Assembly: GCA_020049775.1 (NCBI GenBank)
Contig: JAGVLO010000008.1
Span: 188,508-252,507, forward strand
DNA: 64,000 bases
Source: Alphaproteobacteria bacterium
Lineage (GTDB): Bacteria; Pseudomonadota; Alphaproteobacteria; Rickettsiales; SXRF01
Direction: 5' to 3'
This document shows positions 35,843-50,982 of the stretch, one piece after another. Made by a program: the position numbers and the translations under genes. The notes beneath the pieces were generated by a model. It made no database searches. It worked only from the letters and a program-made list of their open reading frames with translations, and was not told the DNA's origin. Each line of letters begins with the position of its first letter. Positions within the stretch are counted from its first letter, which is position 1.

Positions 35843-37333
35843 ATGGATAAGCGTACTCTTTTATCAAATTCTACTTTTGGGAATCGCGTAGCTGAATTTG
35901 AAGGTGAAGCACTTAGTTCATATTTCGTCGAAACTGAGCAATGGAGAAAAGTTTTAGCTGGCGAGGTAGATATTATATATGGACCAAAAGGATCTGGGTA
36001 AAGTGCAATTTACTCGCTTCTTGTAAAATCTAAAGATGACCTACGAACAAAACGTAGAATAGTAATAATACCAGCAGAACATCCACGAGGCACGGCGGCG
36101 TTTCAAGAGCTTTCAGCAGACCCACCTACTACAGAGGAGGAGTTTAAGGGGTTATGGAAGCTATACTTTCTTACCTTAATAGCTGAATATCTTCGCCATC
36201 ATTTTGATGTTACAAAAACAAGCCATTCGACCGCTGCCGAAGTAATTAATATATTGATTGAAAATAATATTCTCGCTCAGGGCTCAACTCTTATAGGAAA
36301 ATTAAAAGCCGTCTTGGAGTATATGCGTAAGCGTATGCCTAAAAGCGCAGAGGGCACTGTACAAATAGATCCCGCTACCGGCATTCAAATATATACAGGG
36401 AAAATTACTTTATCAGAGCCTAGCATTGAACAACGCAAAATAGGGATAATATCTGCAGATGACTTGATTAATAAACTTAATACTGTGCTTGAGTCTGTCA
36501 AGATTACTGTATGGCTTGTATTAGATAGGCTTGATGCAGCTTTCACCGAATCATCACAACTGGAATGTAATGCACTCCGATCACTTTTTCGCGTTTATCT
36601 TGATATAGTCTCATACTCAAGAATATCCGCAAAAGTTTTTCTTCGTGACGATATATGGCGGGCAATCTCAGTTGATGGGTTTAGAGAAGCAAGTCATATA
36701 ACAAGATGTCTAACAATATCATGGAACCAACAAGCGCTGTTAAACTTAATAGTCCGGCGCTTAGTGCATAATGATGCTATTTGTACGTTTTATTCGCTAC
36801 AAAAAGAGACCGTATTGCAAGATGCAAAATTGCAGCAAGAAATCTTTTATCGAATATTTCCAGAACAGATCGATGTAGGAGAAAAACAACCAAAAACACT
36901 TGAATGGTTGCTTTCTCGAATTGCAGATGGTTCAGATCGTAGGGCTCCAAGAGAACTTATCCATCTTTTATCGGCGTCGCGCGACGAGCAGCTTAAGTTA
37001 TATGAACTTGGCAATGCGGAACCGCCGTTGGAAAATCTCTTTGATAAACAAGCAATCAAAGCTGCGCTACCTGAAGTTTCAAAAGCCAGATATACACAAA
37101 CACTTTGTGCTGAATACCCTACTTTGAAACCCTATCTTGATAAACTTGAAGGGGGAAAAACACTCCACACCGGAGATTCATTAGCTCAACTCTGGAAAAC
37201 AAACCACGACAAAGCTGTAGAAATGGCGGACAAACTTACAGAGATAGGATTTTTCCGTAAAGAAAGCACAACAAAGTATTGGGTGCCCTTTATTTACCGA
37301 GGTGCTCTGAACCTAGTTCAAGGCACAGCCTAA
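35843..37333 (+). pseudogene. P-loop ATPase (Sll1717-like) with stop at the Walker A lysine
   Basis: A 497-codon frame starting ATG 35843 is broken only by TAA at 35999-36001 (codon 53). The surrounding residues IYGPKGSG-stop-SAIYSLL show that the stop replaces the Walker A lysine (GPKGSGKS); a single AAA to TAA change would explain it. The rest is intact to 37333, including VWLVLDRLDAAF, a Walker B-like segment. It resembles the P-loop ATPase Sll1717 family; a defence role is suggested by location in a mobile islet, not proven. A TTG at 36254 could restart translation, without the nucleotide-binding motif. Confidence 0.8.
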
Positions 37334-37442
37334 TCTCCAATGAGCTTGTAAACCCCATGCAAACACAGACTGTTTAAAGCCACTTGTTAAATATTTATGA
37401 GAAGGTGGAATCTTTCAAAAATGAAGTTGGCTGGGGTTTTTA

Positions 37443-37524
<82 letters not shown>

Positions 37525-37676
37525 TTTCAGATGTGAGAAACATCAAAAGAGCCAAGGTTTTAGGCTGCCTGCAGCCAAAAGTCAATCATTTAGCGACGCG
37601 GTTGGCAACGCCCTGTTTATGAAGGAAAATAAATGGTTAATAACGGGGCATCCGCAAGCGCTAAACTGTGCGAGAC

Positions 37677-38744
37677 CTACTCGCTGGTCACCTTGTTGCG
37701 GCCATTATGCTTGGACTGGTACAGCGCATCGTCCGCGCGCTTGATAAGGGTAGGCAGCGTATCGGTTTCATGGCGGAAATGCGCCACGCCCACCGACACC
37801 GTAATCGTGCCGTAGGTTTCGCCCGTATTCTTGCGCTTAAGCTGCTTGCTGGCGATGCTGGTGCGCACCATCTCGGCCACTTTCATCGCACCCTCTACGG
37901 GTGTTTCCGGCAGGGTAACGATAAATTCCTCGCCGCCGAAGCGTGCCACCACGTCGCGGCCCTTGAGGATATCCATCAGCGTGCGCGCCACGGTTTTCAG
38001 CACCTCATCACCCAGCAAATGGCCGAAGCGGTCGTTGAATTTCTTGAAATGGTCGATGTCGATCATCAGCAGGCAAAGCGCCGTTTTCTTTTCCTGCGCC
38101 TGCTTTATCTGGTCGTCCACCAGCCGCTCGAAGGTCTTGCGATTAAACACGCCGGTCAGGAAGTCGCGCTGCGATTCATTGGTCACTTGCTGCAGGTTGC
38201 GCTTCAAGTCGTTGATTTCTTCCTTCGACTCTTCAAGTTTGCGCGTCATGCTGCTACTGCTTTGCTTGAGTGTCACGGTTGCCTCGATAATCTGTTTAAG
38301 GATATCTTTTACCGAACTTTCGCCGAAATCCTGGCTCACTTTTTCGAGATAAGTGTCCACGTCCTTATTGTAGTGCTTGGTCTCGTCAGAAAATTCATTG
38401 ACCACCTTTAGCACATCCATCAGCACCTTCTGCGCTGTCAGGCTGGAATCTTCAAACGCCTTCTGCGTTGCATCAGCCACGATGTATTTATTGTACAGGT
38501 ACAGGCTGGTATCGCGGGTAAATTCGAGCGAATTATTGACGATGGCGTCAATCTCGCGGATCAACTCCTTGTTCTGGGCGGCGACGTAATGATACCAGAG
38601 CGCATAATTTTCCGGATTGGGCGTGATGCCGGATTTCTGCATCAGGCCTATGGCCTGCTTGGCGAATTTGGTTTCCTGCCCGGTATCAGACATTTCTGTG
38701 GGGGCAGCGTTGTTATCACCTGATTTATTGCGGCCAATAAACAT
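37677..38744 (-). CDS. Diguanylate cyclase (GGDEF domain)
   Basis: Makes cyclic di-GMP from two GTP. The 355-residue product has an N-terminal helical region of about 190 residues with no membrane segment, a coiled coil (KLEESKEEINDLKRNLQQV), then a GGDEF domain with DFLTGVFNRKTF, DIDHFKKFND and the active-site GGEEF. The inhibitory-site RxxD is KGRD here, with Lys replacing Arg, so product inhibition may be weakened. ATG 38744 is preferred to TTG 38747. It follows ubiD by three bases and is the last gene of a four-gene cluster. Confidence 0.92.
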   Translation of the reverse strand: MFIGRNKSGDNNAAPTEMSDTGQETKFAKQAIGLMQKSGITPNPENYALWYHYVAAQNKELIREIDAIVNNSLEFTRDTSLYLYNKYIVADATQKAFEDSSLTAQKVLMDVLKVVNEFSDETKHYNKDVDTYLEKVSQDFGESSVKDILKQIIEATVTLKQSSSSMTRKLEESKEEINDLKRNLQQVTNESQRDFLTGVFNRKTFERLVDDQIKQAQEKKTALCLLMIDIDHFKKFNDRFGHLLGDEVLKTVARTLMDILKGRDVVARFGGEEFIVTLPETPVEGAMKVAEMVRTSIASKQLKRKNTGETYGTITVSVGVAHFRHETDTLPTLIKRADDALYQSKHNGRNKVTSE

Positions 38745-38747
38745 CAA

Positions 38748-40250
38748 TTAATCCATTTTCTTCTTGTTGCCGAACAAGCCCATCTGCTCCCACATGGAGC
38801 TTATCTTGTCAATAACAACTTGTTCCATAATTATTTTCTTGCCCCATTCACGGCTGGTCTCACCCGGCCATTTATTGGTGGCGTCGAAGCCCGTTTTACC
38901 ACCAATCCCTGACTCAGGTGAAGCAAAATCAAGATAGTCAATCGGGGTATTTTCAATCATTGTTAAATCGCGCACCGGATCCATGCGGGTGGAAATGGCC
39001 CAGATAACGTCTTTCCAGTCGCGGATATTGATATCGTCATCTACCACAATCACCCATTTGGTATAGATAAACTGCCGCAGGAACGACCATATGCCCATCA
39101 TGATGCGCTTGGCATGGCCGGGGTAGGCTTTTTTGATCGACACCACCGCCACACGGTAGGAACAACCCTCCGGCGGCAAATAAAAATCAACAATTTCAGG
39201 AAATTGCTGTTGCAACAGCGGGATAAACACCTCGTTGAGCGCTTCACCCAGCACCGAGGGTTCGTCCGGCGGGTGGCCGGTGTGGGTGGTCAGATAAATG
39301 GGCCTTTCGCGCATGGTGATAGCAGAAATGGTAAAGACAGGAAACGGCTCTACCGAGTTGTAATAGCCGGTATGGTCACCAAACGGCCCTTCGTTGCCAT
39401 ATTCTTCAAGGCTGACATAGCCCTCCAGCACAATTTCGGCCTGCGCAGGCACTTTCAGCGGCACGGTCTTGCAATCCACCAGTTCGACTTTGGCTCCACG
39501 CAGCAAGCCTGCAAACTGATATTCCGACATCGTATCGGGTACCGGCGTTACCGCTGCCAGAATGGTAGCCGGATCAGCGCCGATGACTGCTGCGGCGGGT
39601 AATGGTTCACGCTTTTCTTTGCCCCAGCGCGCATAATGCTGCGCACCGCCGCGATGTTTCAGCCAGCGCATGAGTGTTTTGTTTTTGCCCAGCACCTGCA
39701 TACGGTAAATGCCGAGATTGAAGTTATCTTCCTTGGCATCGCTAGGTCCTTTAGTCACCACCAGCGGCCATGTAATCAGCGGGCTGGCATCTTCCGGCCA
39801 GCAGGTCTGTATGGGAAAGCGTGACAGGTCGATGTCGTCTCCCGTCAGCACTACTTCCTGACAGGGTGCTTTGCTCACCGTTTTGGGTTTCATGGTCATC
39901 ACCGTTTTGAGCAACGGCAGCATTTCCATGGCTTCTTTCCAGCCGCCCGGCGGTTCGGGCTGTTTCAGGAAAGCCAGCGTTTTACCTATTTCACGCAGCT
40001 CATGCGGCTCGCGCCCCATGCCCCACGCCACGCGCTCTACTGTGCCGAACAGATTGATGAGCGCAGGCATGTCATAGCTTTTGTTGCCGTCGCGCACATT
40101 CTCCAGCAGCACGGCAGGCCCGCCCTCTTCTATCAACCGTTTGCCGATTTGCGTCATTTCCAGTTTAGGTGAAACCGCTTCCTTCACGCGCACAAGGCGG
40201 CCGGTTTTTTCCAGCTTGTCTATAAAATCGCGAAGGGAGCTGTAAGCCAT
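38748..40250 (-). CDS. ubiD: UbiD family decarboxylase (4-hydroxy-3-polyprenylbenzoate decarboxylase)
   Basis: Prenylated-FMN-dependent decarboxylase of the ubiquinone pathway. 500 residues, normal length, with the family blocks [62 protein letters not shown] and ATRMDP-type segment. The cofactor-forming partner UbiX is not in the window. Genes on both sides are within five bases, so it is in an operon with a GNAT protein upstream and a diguanylate cyclase downstream. Confidence 0.95.
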   Translation of the reverse strand: MAYSSLRDFIDKLEKTGRLVRVKEAVSPKLEMTQIGKRLIEEGGPAVLLENVRDGNKSYDMPALINLFGTVERVAWGMGREPHELREIGKTLAFLKQPEPPGGWKEAMEMLPLLKTVMTMKPKTVSKAPCQEVVLTGDDIDLSRFPIQTCWPEDASPLITWPLVVTKGPSDAKEDNFNLGIYRMQVLGKNKTLMRWLKHRGGAQHYARWGKEKREPLPAAAVIGADPATILAAVTPVPDTMSEYQFAGLLRGAKVELVDCKTVPLKVPAQAEIVLEGYVSLEEYGNEGPFGDHTGYYNSVEPFPVFTISAITMRERPIYLTTHTGHPPDEPSVLGEALNEVFIPLLQQQFPEIVDFYLPPEGCSYRVAVVSIKKAYPGHAKRIMMGIWSFLRQFIYTKWVIVVDDDINIRDWKDVIWAISTRMDPVRDLTMIENTPIDYLDFASPESGIGGKTGFDATNKWPGETSREWGKKIIMEQVVIDKISSMWEQMGLFGNKKKMD

Positions 40251-40254
40251 GTTT

Positions 40255-40770
40255 TTACGCGGCCTGTGAGTTCAGGAATTTAACCATCAGCAGGTCGTCC
40301 ACATATTTGTCCGGCAGTTTCAGAATGTGTTTTTCCGTACCGCACGGTTCAAAACCAAGCTGTTTATAAAGCGAGACAGTGATCTCGTTATTCATATCCG
40401 TGCTTAAATGCACCTGCTCGATGCCATTTTTCTGTGCTTCTTCTATCAGCATATTGATTGCGTGACGCGCCATGCCATGCCCGCGTGCTTCCGGCGCCAC
40501 ATACACGCCCCACACTGTGCCTTTATGCTCCAGCTTGATACCGCGGTGGCGATACAGACCAGACATTCCCTTGAGTTCGCCATTCACAAACCCGCCTACA
40601 ATCCAGCCATTGTCAAAAAAGCGCTCAAAGCGTTTCAGCGGCCATTTGATAGCCTCTTCATACGCCTCAAGGAATGCTTCCGGATGTTCTTTCAGTCCGC
40701 GCAGGCGCAGTTCATGGTACAGCGCCACGTCTTCTACGGTCATAAAACGATAGGTCACTTTATTTTTCAT
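40255..40770 (-). CDS. GNAT family N-acetyltransferase
   Basis: 171-residue acetyl-CoA-dependent acetyltransferase with the GNAT core: [20 protein letters not shown] (motif A, acetyl-CoA loop RGHGMA) and [15 protein letters not shown] (motif B). The ATG at 40770 overlaps the stop of the VOC gene by one base (TGATG), so a GTG three bases earlier is less likely. Substrate unknown. Confidence 0.9.
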   Translation of the reverse strand: MKNKVTYRFMTVEDVALYHELRLRGLKEHPEAFLEAYEEAIKWPLKRFERFFDNGWIVGGFVNGELKGMSGLYRHRGIKLEHKGTVWGVYVAPEARGHGMARHAINMLIEEAQKNGIEQVHLSTDMNNEITVSLYKQLGFEPCGTEKHILKLPDKYVDDLLMVKFLNSQAA

Positions 40771-41108
40771 CACGCCCCCGTAACAGTCGTATTGGAAAAT
40801 TTGGCTTTGGGGAATTTTTCGTGTATTTCTTCCATCTGTGTTTCTTTCGTAAAATATTCCCAGACTATGCCGGCACTGTCCGTTTCCTCGCGGAAACCCT
40901 GTATGGCATCATCCTCAAACCCTATATGGCGCACCACGCCTGCTGGCTGGCCCACCTTGCAGCTGATAGAAAAATTCAGCAAATCCGTGCGCCACAGCGC
41001 ATAGCGGCCTTCCAGCGAAACGCACGGGCTGGCGCCCAGCCTTTTGCTGTAATCGGTGACAGCGGCAGCGTAATCAGGAACAGCAATGGAAATATGGAAG
41101 CGCTTCAT
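40770..41108 (-). CDS. VOC-superfamily (glyoxalase-like) protein
   Basis: 112 residues with the vicinal-oxygen-chelate pattern: MKRFHISIAVPDYAAAVTDYSKRLG at the start and VRHIGFEDDAIQGF in the second half. Such proteins include glyoxalases, fosfomycin-resistance and dioxygenase-like enzymes; substrate cannot be told. ATG 41108 matches the domain start; an upstream start at 41150 is possible. First gene of the VOC-GNAT-ubiD-GGDEF run. Confidence 0.8.
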   Translation of the reverse strand: MKRFHISIAVPDYAAAVTDYSKRLGASPCVSLEGRYALWRTDLLNFSISCKVGQPAGVVRHIGFEDDAIQGFREETDSAGIVWEYFTKETQMEEIHEKFPKAKFSNTTVTGA

Positions 41109-41304
41109 AGGCAGGCAATTATGAAACAGTGTGGAATGCTTCGCAAGCAACTGTGAAGAGAAAATTCATGTTATGTGCTGTGCGGTGCGCAAGTTCTTGT
41201 CAGTCATCAAATATTAACTTTTATGTTTTAGAGTCTAACGGCCATATGGGTGGCCGCGAATACCGTGAACACGATCAATGACGATTCAATCATTGGGAGG
41301 TATC

Positions 41305-41685
41305 ATGAGTTGGCTTTTAGGACGTGATAAGAAAGACCCCAAGGCGCTGGCAGCAGAGCGCAAACTCTCTACCGCCAGTCGCGAACAGCGTGTTTTGGAT
41401 GCGCTGACTGAACGATTCCCCGACTACGGACTGGATTTTTCCTTCGACCTGACGCGCTTCGACCGCGGCAGTATCGGCGGTGAAGGTCATTACCTTGTCG
41501 TGGCATCGCCCGTATTTCCTGCCAGCCGGTTGGAGGATATTGGCCTTACAGAAGGGCAGGATTATACGGTAGCGAACTATACGCTAAAAGATGGCCGGGA
41601 AACAGGTCTGGTGGCTTTTACCATAAGGGAAGAGTCTCTGGAAAAGGCGCTCGGCATCGAGCTAAGGCAGGTGGAAATCAGTTAG
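41305..41685 (+). CDS. Hypothetical protein (126 aa)
   Basis: Unrecognised. Begins MSWLLGRDKKDPK and has an alpha/beta look (YLVVASPVFPASRLEDIGL, GLVAFTIREESLE). No signal peptide or membrane helix. GGGAGG stands just before ATG 41305, preferred to the ATG at 41278. Its 3' end overlaps the convergent rlmB by four bases. The preceding 41109-41304 gap shows only a short CGGCCA/TGGCCG inverted repeat. Confidence 0.65.
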   Translation: MSWLLGRDKKDPKALAAERKLSTASREQRVLDALTERFPDYGLDFSFDLTRFDRGSIGGEGHYLVVASPVFPASRLEDIGLTEGQDYTVANYTLKDGRETGLVAFTIREESLEKALGIELRQVEIS

Positions 41686-42404
41686 CCTTGGAAACGGCGG
41701 TAAATATCATACAGCGCCACCGCGGCCGCGTTGGACACGTTGAGGCTTTCCATTTGCGCGTGAATCGGCAATTTCACTAGAAAGTCGCAATGTTCTCCTG
41801 TCAGTCGGCGCAGGCCGGAGCCTTCTGCCCCTAATACCAATGCCGTTTTTTTATCCAGTTTGGCGTCAGCTATGAATTGCTTGGCGTGGCCGTCCAGACC
41901 GCATACCCAGTAACCTGATTTCTTGACTGTTTCTATCGCCTGCACAAGATTGGTGACCGTAATCAGCGGCACGGCTTCCAGCGCACCGCTCGCTGCCTTG
42001 GCCATAACGCCGCTTTCCTGCGGGGCATTGCGGTCAGTGAGAATCACCGCCCCGACATCAAAAGCCGCCGCCGAGCGCATGATAGCGCCGACATTATGCG
42101 GGTCGGTTACCTGGTCTAAAAGTAATATCGGCTTGTCGTGCGCTTGATCCAGCCAATCGGAAAGTGACGGTTGCGTCAATGGTTCGCACTCTACGGCAAC
42201 CCCCTGATGCACGGAGCCGGGAGGCAGCAGATGCTCTATTTTCTGCGATTCAATCACCTGCGGGTTACGCACCGATTTAAGAGAATCTTCCATCTCCTTC
42301 TGGGCATTCTTGGTCACCAGCACACGCTTGATTTTGCGCATGGGGTTAGACAGCGCCGCTTGCGTCGCGTGCTTGCCGAACAGGTAAAGGGGCTGGGGTT
42401 TCAT
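41682..42404 (-). CDS. rlmB: 23S rRNA 2'-O-ribose methyltransferase (SpoU/TrmH family)
   Basis: SPOUT-class enzyme methylating the ribose of a 23S rRNA guanosine (Gm2251 in E. coli). In 240 residues: N-terminal substrate-binding domain (LYLFGKHATQAAL), DQVTDPHNVGAIMRSAAAFDVGA (motif 1 with catalytic Arg), VLGAEGSGLRRL (motif 2) and IHAQMESLNVSNAAAVALYDI (motif 3). Length and motifs fit RlmB; a tRNA target (TrmH) is possible. It follows rpoC after a terminator. Confidence 0.9.
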   Translation of the reverse strand: MKPQPLYLFGKHATQAALSNPMRKIKRVLVTKNAQKEMEDSLKSVRNPQVIESQKIEHLLPPGSVHQGVAVECEPLTQPSLSDWLDQAHDKPILLLDQVTDPHNVGAIMRSAAAFDVGAVILTDRNAPQESGVMAKAASGALEAVPLITVTNLVQAIETVKKSGYWVCGLDGHAKQFIADAKLDKKTALVLGAEGSGLRRLTGEHCDFLVKLPIHAQMESLNVSNAAAVALYDIYRRFQG

Positions 42405-42421
42405 AACTAATGACTCAAAGT

Positions 42422-42456
42422 AAAAAGCCGGAAGAAGTTATCTTCCGGCTTTTTTT
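42422..42456 (-). terminator. Bidirectional rho-independent terminator after rpoC
   Basis: A perfect stem, AAAAAGCCGGAAGA (42422-42435) with TCTTCCGGCTTTTT (42441-42454), around a five-base loop, gives a poly-U tail on either strand. It lies four bases beyond the rpoC stop and ends the ribosomal/RNA polymerase operon before rlmB. Confidence 0.9.
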
Positions 42457-42460
42457 ACCT

Positions 42461-46675
<4,215 letters not shown>

Positions 46676-46700
46676 TTATTTGATAGGTGTTTGCAGTAGC

Positions 46701-46720
46701 GGGGGTGGCGAACCACCCCC
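46701..46720 (-). other. Strong hairpin between rpoB and rpoC
   Basis: GGGGGTGG (46701-46708) pairs perfectly with CCACCCCC (46713-46720) around a four-base loop, read on the mRNA strand as TTCG. No T-run follows, so it is not a standard terminator; it may protect or process the rpoB or rpoC message. Confidence 0.7.
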
Positions 46721-46729
46721 GTAATTTCT

Positions 46730-49700
46730 TTACGCTTCTTTCTCAATCAGCTCGACGTTCAGGCCGAGAGAGCGAAGCTCTTTCACCATAACGTGGAACG
46801 ATTCAGGGATGCCGGATTCGAAGCTGTTGTCGCCACGCACGATCGATTCGTAGATCTTGCTGCGGCCAGCCACGTCATCCGACTTCACAGTCAGCATTTC
46901 CTGCAAGCTGTAAGCAGCGCCGTAAGCCTGAAGTGCCCAGCACTCCATTTCCCCGAAGCGCTGTCCGCCGAATTGCGACTTACCGCCCAGCGGCTGCTGG
47001 GTAACAAGCGAATACGGCCCGATAGAGCGTGCGTGAATCTTGTCGTCAACCAAGTGGTGGAGCTTCAACATATAGATGTAGCCCACGGTCACCTTGCGGT
47101 CGAACGGCTCACCGGAGCGTCCGTCATAAAGCTGCACCTGACCAGACGTATCCTGACCAGCCTTCTTCAGCCAGACAACGATGTCTTCTTCCTTGGCGCC
47201 GTCGAATACCGGTGTAGCAAACGGGATACCCTTCTTCAGGTTACCAGCCAGCTCAAGCACTTCGTCGTCGCCCATCTGGTTGATTTCCTTGACATTGAGC
47301 TTGTCGCCATACAGTTCGGCAAGGAATTCGCGGAGCTTCTTCACTTCCGCTGCCTTGGCGTTCTGGTGCTGCACTTCTTCGAGCATGCCGCGAATCTGCT
47401 TACCGATACTTGCCGATGCCCAGCCGAGATGGGTTTCCAGAATCTGGCCCACGTTCATGCGGCTTGGTACGCCAAGCGGATTAAGCACGATGTCGGCAGG
47501 GGTGCCGTCTTCAAGGTAAGGCATGTCTTCCACAGGAACAATCTTGGAGATAACCCCCTTGTTACCGTGGCGGCCTGCCATCTTGTCGCCGGGCTGCAGC
47601 TTGCGCTTTACCGCTACGAACACTTTTACCATCTTCAGTACGCCCGGCATCAGATCGTCACCAGCCTGTACCTTGGCTACTTTTTCTTCAAATTTCTGGT
47701 TGATGCGGCCCAGTGCGGAATCCATCTGCTTTTTCAGCTGTTCGATTTCGGACATTACCGCTTCTTCCTTCACGGCAAACTGCCACCATTGGCCTTTGCT
47801 GTATTCTTCGAAAGCGGCTTTGTTGATAGGGCTGCCAGATTTGAAGTTCTTCGGGCCACTGGTGGCTTTCTTGTCCATCAGCAGTTCCTGCAGGCGTCCA
47901 TACACAAAGCGTTCAATGATGCTGCGTTCGTCGTCGCGATCCTTGGCGAGGCGTTCAATTTCCGCCTTTTCAATGGAGAGCGCACGTTCGTCCTTTTCGA
48001 TACCGCGACGGCTGAAAATGCGCACGCCTACGATGGTACCGGCCACGCCCGGAGGCAGACGTAAGCTCGAATCACGCACGTCCGAAGCCTTTTCACCGAA
48101 AATGGCGCGCAGGAGTTTTTCTTCCGGCGTCATCGGCGATTCGGATTTCGGCGTTACCTTGCCAACAAGGATATCGCCCGGCTTTACTTCCGCACCGATA
48201 TGCACCACACCGATTTCGTCGAGGTTGCGAAGCGCTTCTTCACCGACGTTGGGAATATCGCGGGTGATTTCTTCCGCGCCCAACTTGGTGTCACGCGCCA
48301 TCACTTCGAATTCTTCGATATGGATAGAGGTAAACACGTCTTCAGAAACGATACGCTCGCTAATGAGGATAGAATCTTCGAAGTTGTAACCGTTCCATGG
48401 CATGAACGCGACCAGCACGTTGCGGCCGAGCGCCAGTTCACCGAGGTCAGTGCTTGGGCCGTCTGCAAGAATGTCGCCAGCCTTCACCACGTCGCCCACT
48501 TTAATCAGCGGACGCTGGTTAAGGCAGGTGTTCTGGTTTGAGCGGGTAAATTTCACGAGATTGTAGATGTCAACACCCGGCGAGCCATCTTCGGAAGCTT
48601 CCGAGCAGCGCACCACGATACGGGTAGCATCCACCTGATCGACCACGCCGGAACGACGGGCAACGGTAGTTACACCTGAGTCTTTGGCTACGACTTCTTC
48701 CATACCGGTGCCAACAAGCGGCGCTTCTGAGCGCAGCAGCGGCACGGCCTGACGTTGCATGTTCGATCCCATGAGCGCACGGTTCGCATCATCGTTTTCG
48801 AGGAACGGAATCAGCGCAGCGGCCACCGACACGAGCTGTTTTGGAGCTACGTCGATATATTCAATGCTGTCCGGCGACACGAGTACGAAGTCACCATTGC
48901 GGCGGCAGGAAATCAGCTCGTCCTGAAACTTACCTTTTTCATCAAGGTTGGAGTTTGCCTGTGCGATGGCATATTTACCTTCTTCGATAGCCGACAGGTA
49001 AATCACTTCATCGGTCACGCGGCTGTTTACCACCTTGCGGTACGGGCTTTCAATAAAGCCGTATTTATTGACGCGCGCATAGGTCGCCATGGAGTTAATA
49101 AGACCGATGTTCGGGCCTTCCGGCGTTTCAATCGGGCAGATACGTCCATAATGCGTCGGGTGTACGTCGCGCACTTCGAAGCCAGCACGTTCGCGGGTCA
49201 GACCACCCGGCCCAAGGGCCGACAGGCGACGCTTGTGGGTGATTTCCGACAGCGGGTTGGTCTGGTCCATAAACTGCGACAGCTGTGAAGATCCAAAGAA
49301 TTCGCGGATGGCGGCAGCTACCGGCTTTGCGTTCACGAGGTCATGCGGCATAACGGTGTCTATGTCCACGGATGACATGCGTTCAATGATCGAGCGTTCC
49401 ATGCGCAGCAGGCCGATACGGAACTGGTTTTCCATCAATTCACCTACCGAGCGCACGCGCCGGTTGCCGAGATGGTCGATATCGTCGATTTCGCCTACGC
49501 CGTCCTTCAGGCCCACCAGCAGGCGGATTACCTGCATGATATCATCCTTGGTCAGCGTACCCTTGTCTTCCGGGAAATCCAAGTTGAGGCGTGCATTCAT
49601 TTTCACACGGCCTACGGCAGAAAGGTCGTAACGTTCATCTTCAAAGAACAGAGAATTGAATAATGTTTCCGCTGCTTCGGCGGTAGTCGGTTCACCCGGG

Positions 49701-50854
49701 CGCATCACGCGGTAGATATCGATGAGCGCTTCTTCCTTGGTGTTGTTTTTGTCAGCAATCAGCGTGTTGCGGATGTAAGCGCCGACATTGACATGGTCGA
49801 TATCAAGCACGGCTACATCTTTCACGCCTGCTTCTTCCAGCATAGCAACGGCAGCGGCGCTGATTTCTTCACCAGCTTCGATGTAGATTTCACCGGTCTG
49901 TTCGTTGATGATGTCGGTGGCAATATAGCGGCCAACAAATTGTTCATCGGTGACCAGATATTCCTTCAGGCCGTCTTCCATCATTTTCTTGGCGATGCGG
50001 ACGTTCATTTTCTTGCCTGCTTCGGCCGCTACCTTACCGGTCTTTGCGTCCACGAGGTCATGCGCCAGTTTGATGCCCTTGTACTGTTCCGGGTTGAACT
50101 TGGCCGACCAGCCCTTCTTCTGCTTCTTGAATACAGTCTTGCTGTAGAAGGTGCTGAGAATTTCTTCGTTATCCATGCCCAGCGCACGCAGCAGCGAGGT
50201 CACATGGATCTTGCGGCGGCGGTCGATACGCGCGTTCACCAGATCCTTGGCGTCAAACTCGAAATCAAGCCATGAACCACGGTAAGGGATAATGCGGGCG
50301 GAATAGAGGAATTTGCCGGAGCTGTGGGTCTTGCCATGGTCATGGTCAAAGAACACGCCGGGCGAACGGTGCATCTGGGAGACAATCACGCGCTCGGTGC
50401 CGTTGATGATGAACGTGCCGTTGCCGGTCATGAGCGGGATATCGCCCATGTAAACGTCCTGTTCCTTGATGTCCTTGATTTCACGGGCGCCGGTTTCTTC
50501 ATCGACGATCCACACGATAAGACGCAGGGTCACACGCAGCGGAGCGGAGAAGTTGATGCCACGGCTGCGGCATTCATCCACGTCATACTTGGGAGCATCG
50601 AAATTGAAGCGGACGAATTCCAGCGTCGAGGTTTCGGCAAAGTCCTTAATCGGAAATACCGACTTGAACACGCTTTGCAAGCCCGTGTTGGTGCGTTTTT
50701 CCGCAGTGATGTTGATCTGCAGAAAATGATCGTAGGAATTTTTCTGCACCTCGATCAGGTTTGGCATAGAGGTAATGGTCTCAATACGACCAAAACTCTT
50801 ACGAATGCGTTTGCGTGCGGTAAATGACAGACGTGACTGCTGAGCCTGCGCCAT
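46730..50854 (-). CDS. rpoB: RNA polymerase beta subunit
   Basis: 1374 residues, full length. The rifampicin-binding region is wild-type in character: [23 protein letters not shown] followed by [15 protein letters not shown]. Other blocks include [15 protein letters not shown] and the C-terminal [21 protein letters not shown] precedes ATG 50854. Belongs to the secE-to-rpoC cluster. Confidence 0.98.
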   Translation of the reverse strand: MAQAQQSRLSFTARKRIRKSFGRIETITSMPNLIEVQKNSYDHFLQINITAEKRTNTGLQSVFKSVFPIKDFAETSTLEFVRFNFDAPKYDVDECRSRGINFSAPLRVTLRLIVWIVDEETGAREIKDIKEQDVYMGDIPLMTGNGTFIINGTERVIVSQMHRSPGVFFDHDHGKTHSSGKFLYSARIIPYRGSWLDFEFDAKDLVNARIDRRRKIHVTSLLRALGMDNEEILSTFYSKTVFKKQKKGWSAKFNPEQYKGIKLAHDLVDAKTGKVAAEAGKKMNVRIAKKMMEDGLKEYLVTDEQFVGRYIATDIINEQTGEIYIEAGEEISAAAVAMLEEAGVKDVAVLDIDHVNVGAYIRNTLIADKNNTKEEALIDIYRVMRPGEPTTAEAAETLFNSLFFEDERYDLSAVGRVKMNARLNLDFPEDKGTLTKDDIMQVIRLLVGLKDGVGEIDDIDHLGNRRVRSVGELMENQFRIGLLRMERSIIERMSSVDIDTVMPHDLVNAKPVAAAIREFFGSSQLSQFMDQTNPLSEITHKRRLSALGPGGLTRERAGFEVRDVHPTHYGRICPIETPEGPNIGLINSMATYARVNKYGFIESPYRKVVNSRVTDEVIYLSAIEEGKYAIAQANSNLDEKGKFQDELISCRRNGDFVLVSPDSIEYIDVAPKQLVSVAAALIPFLENDDANRALMGSNMQRQAVPLLRSEAPLVGTGMEEVVAKDSGVTTVARRSGVVDQVDATRIVVRCSEASEDGSPGVDIYNLVKFTRSNQNTCLNQRPLIKVGDVVKAGDILADGPSTDLGELALGRNVLVAFMPWNGYNFEDSILISERIVSEDVFTSIHIEEFEVMARDTKLGAEEITRDIPNVGEEALRNLDEIGVVHIGAEVKPGDILVGKVTPKSESPMTPEEKLLRAIFGEKASDVRDSSLRLPPGVAGTIVGVRIFSRRGIEKDERALSIEKAEIERLAKDRDDERSIIERFVYGRLQELLMDKKATSGPKNFKSGSPINKAAFEEYSKGQWWQFAVKEEAVMSEIEQLKKQMDSALGRINQKFEEKVAKVQAGDDLMPGVLKMVKVFVAVKRKLQPGDKMAGRHGNKGVISKIVPVEDMPYLEDGTPADIVLNPLGVPSRMNVGQILETHLGWASASIGKQIRGMLEEVQHQNAKAAEVKKLREFLAELYGDKLNVKEINQMGDDEVLELAGNLKKGIPFATPVFDGAKEEDIVVWLKKAGQDTSGQVQLYDGRSGEPFDRKVTVGYIYMLKLHHLVDDKIHARSIGPYSLVTQQPLGGKSQFGGQRFGEMECWALQAYGAAYSLQEMLTVKSDDVAGRSKIYESIVRGDNSFESGIPESFHVMVKELRSLGLNVELIEKEA

Positions 50855-50916
50855 GGGAACCCCTTAGAGTGTGAACTGCTTTATAGACAACAAACCAATA
50901 CTACAAATAGCAAAAG

Positions 50917-50958
50917 GGAGCGCCGCCAACTGCTTCGTTAAAAGCAGGGCAGCGCTCC
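50917..50958 (-). promoter_or_regulatory. Nested hairpin between rplL and rpoB (possible attenuator or processing site)
   Basis: Outer stem GGAGCGC (50917-50923) with GCGCTCC (50952-50958), inner stem CTGCTT (50930-50935) with AAGCAG (50942-50947). On the mRNA strand it is followed by only four T residues. In E. coli this same gap holds an attenuator and an RNase III site that set the rpoB to rplL ratio. Confidence 0.65.
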
Positions 50959-50982
50959 GTATCGGAAACCAATACCGGTAAA

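Noticed and set aside
36254..37333. A 359-residue protein starting at TTG 36254
   Set aside because: It is simply the downstream part of the interrupted ATPase frame; no ribosome site is evident and the sequence before it continues the same protein.
46793..48064. 423-codon plus-strand frame opposite rpoB
   Set aside because: Shadow of rpoB on the other strand; His/Phe-rich translation typical of antisense frames.
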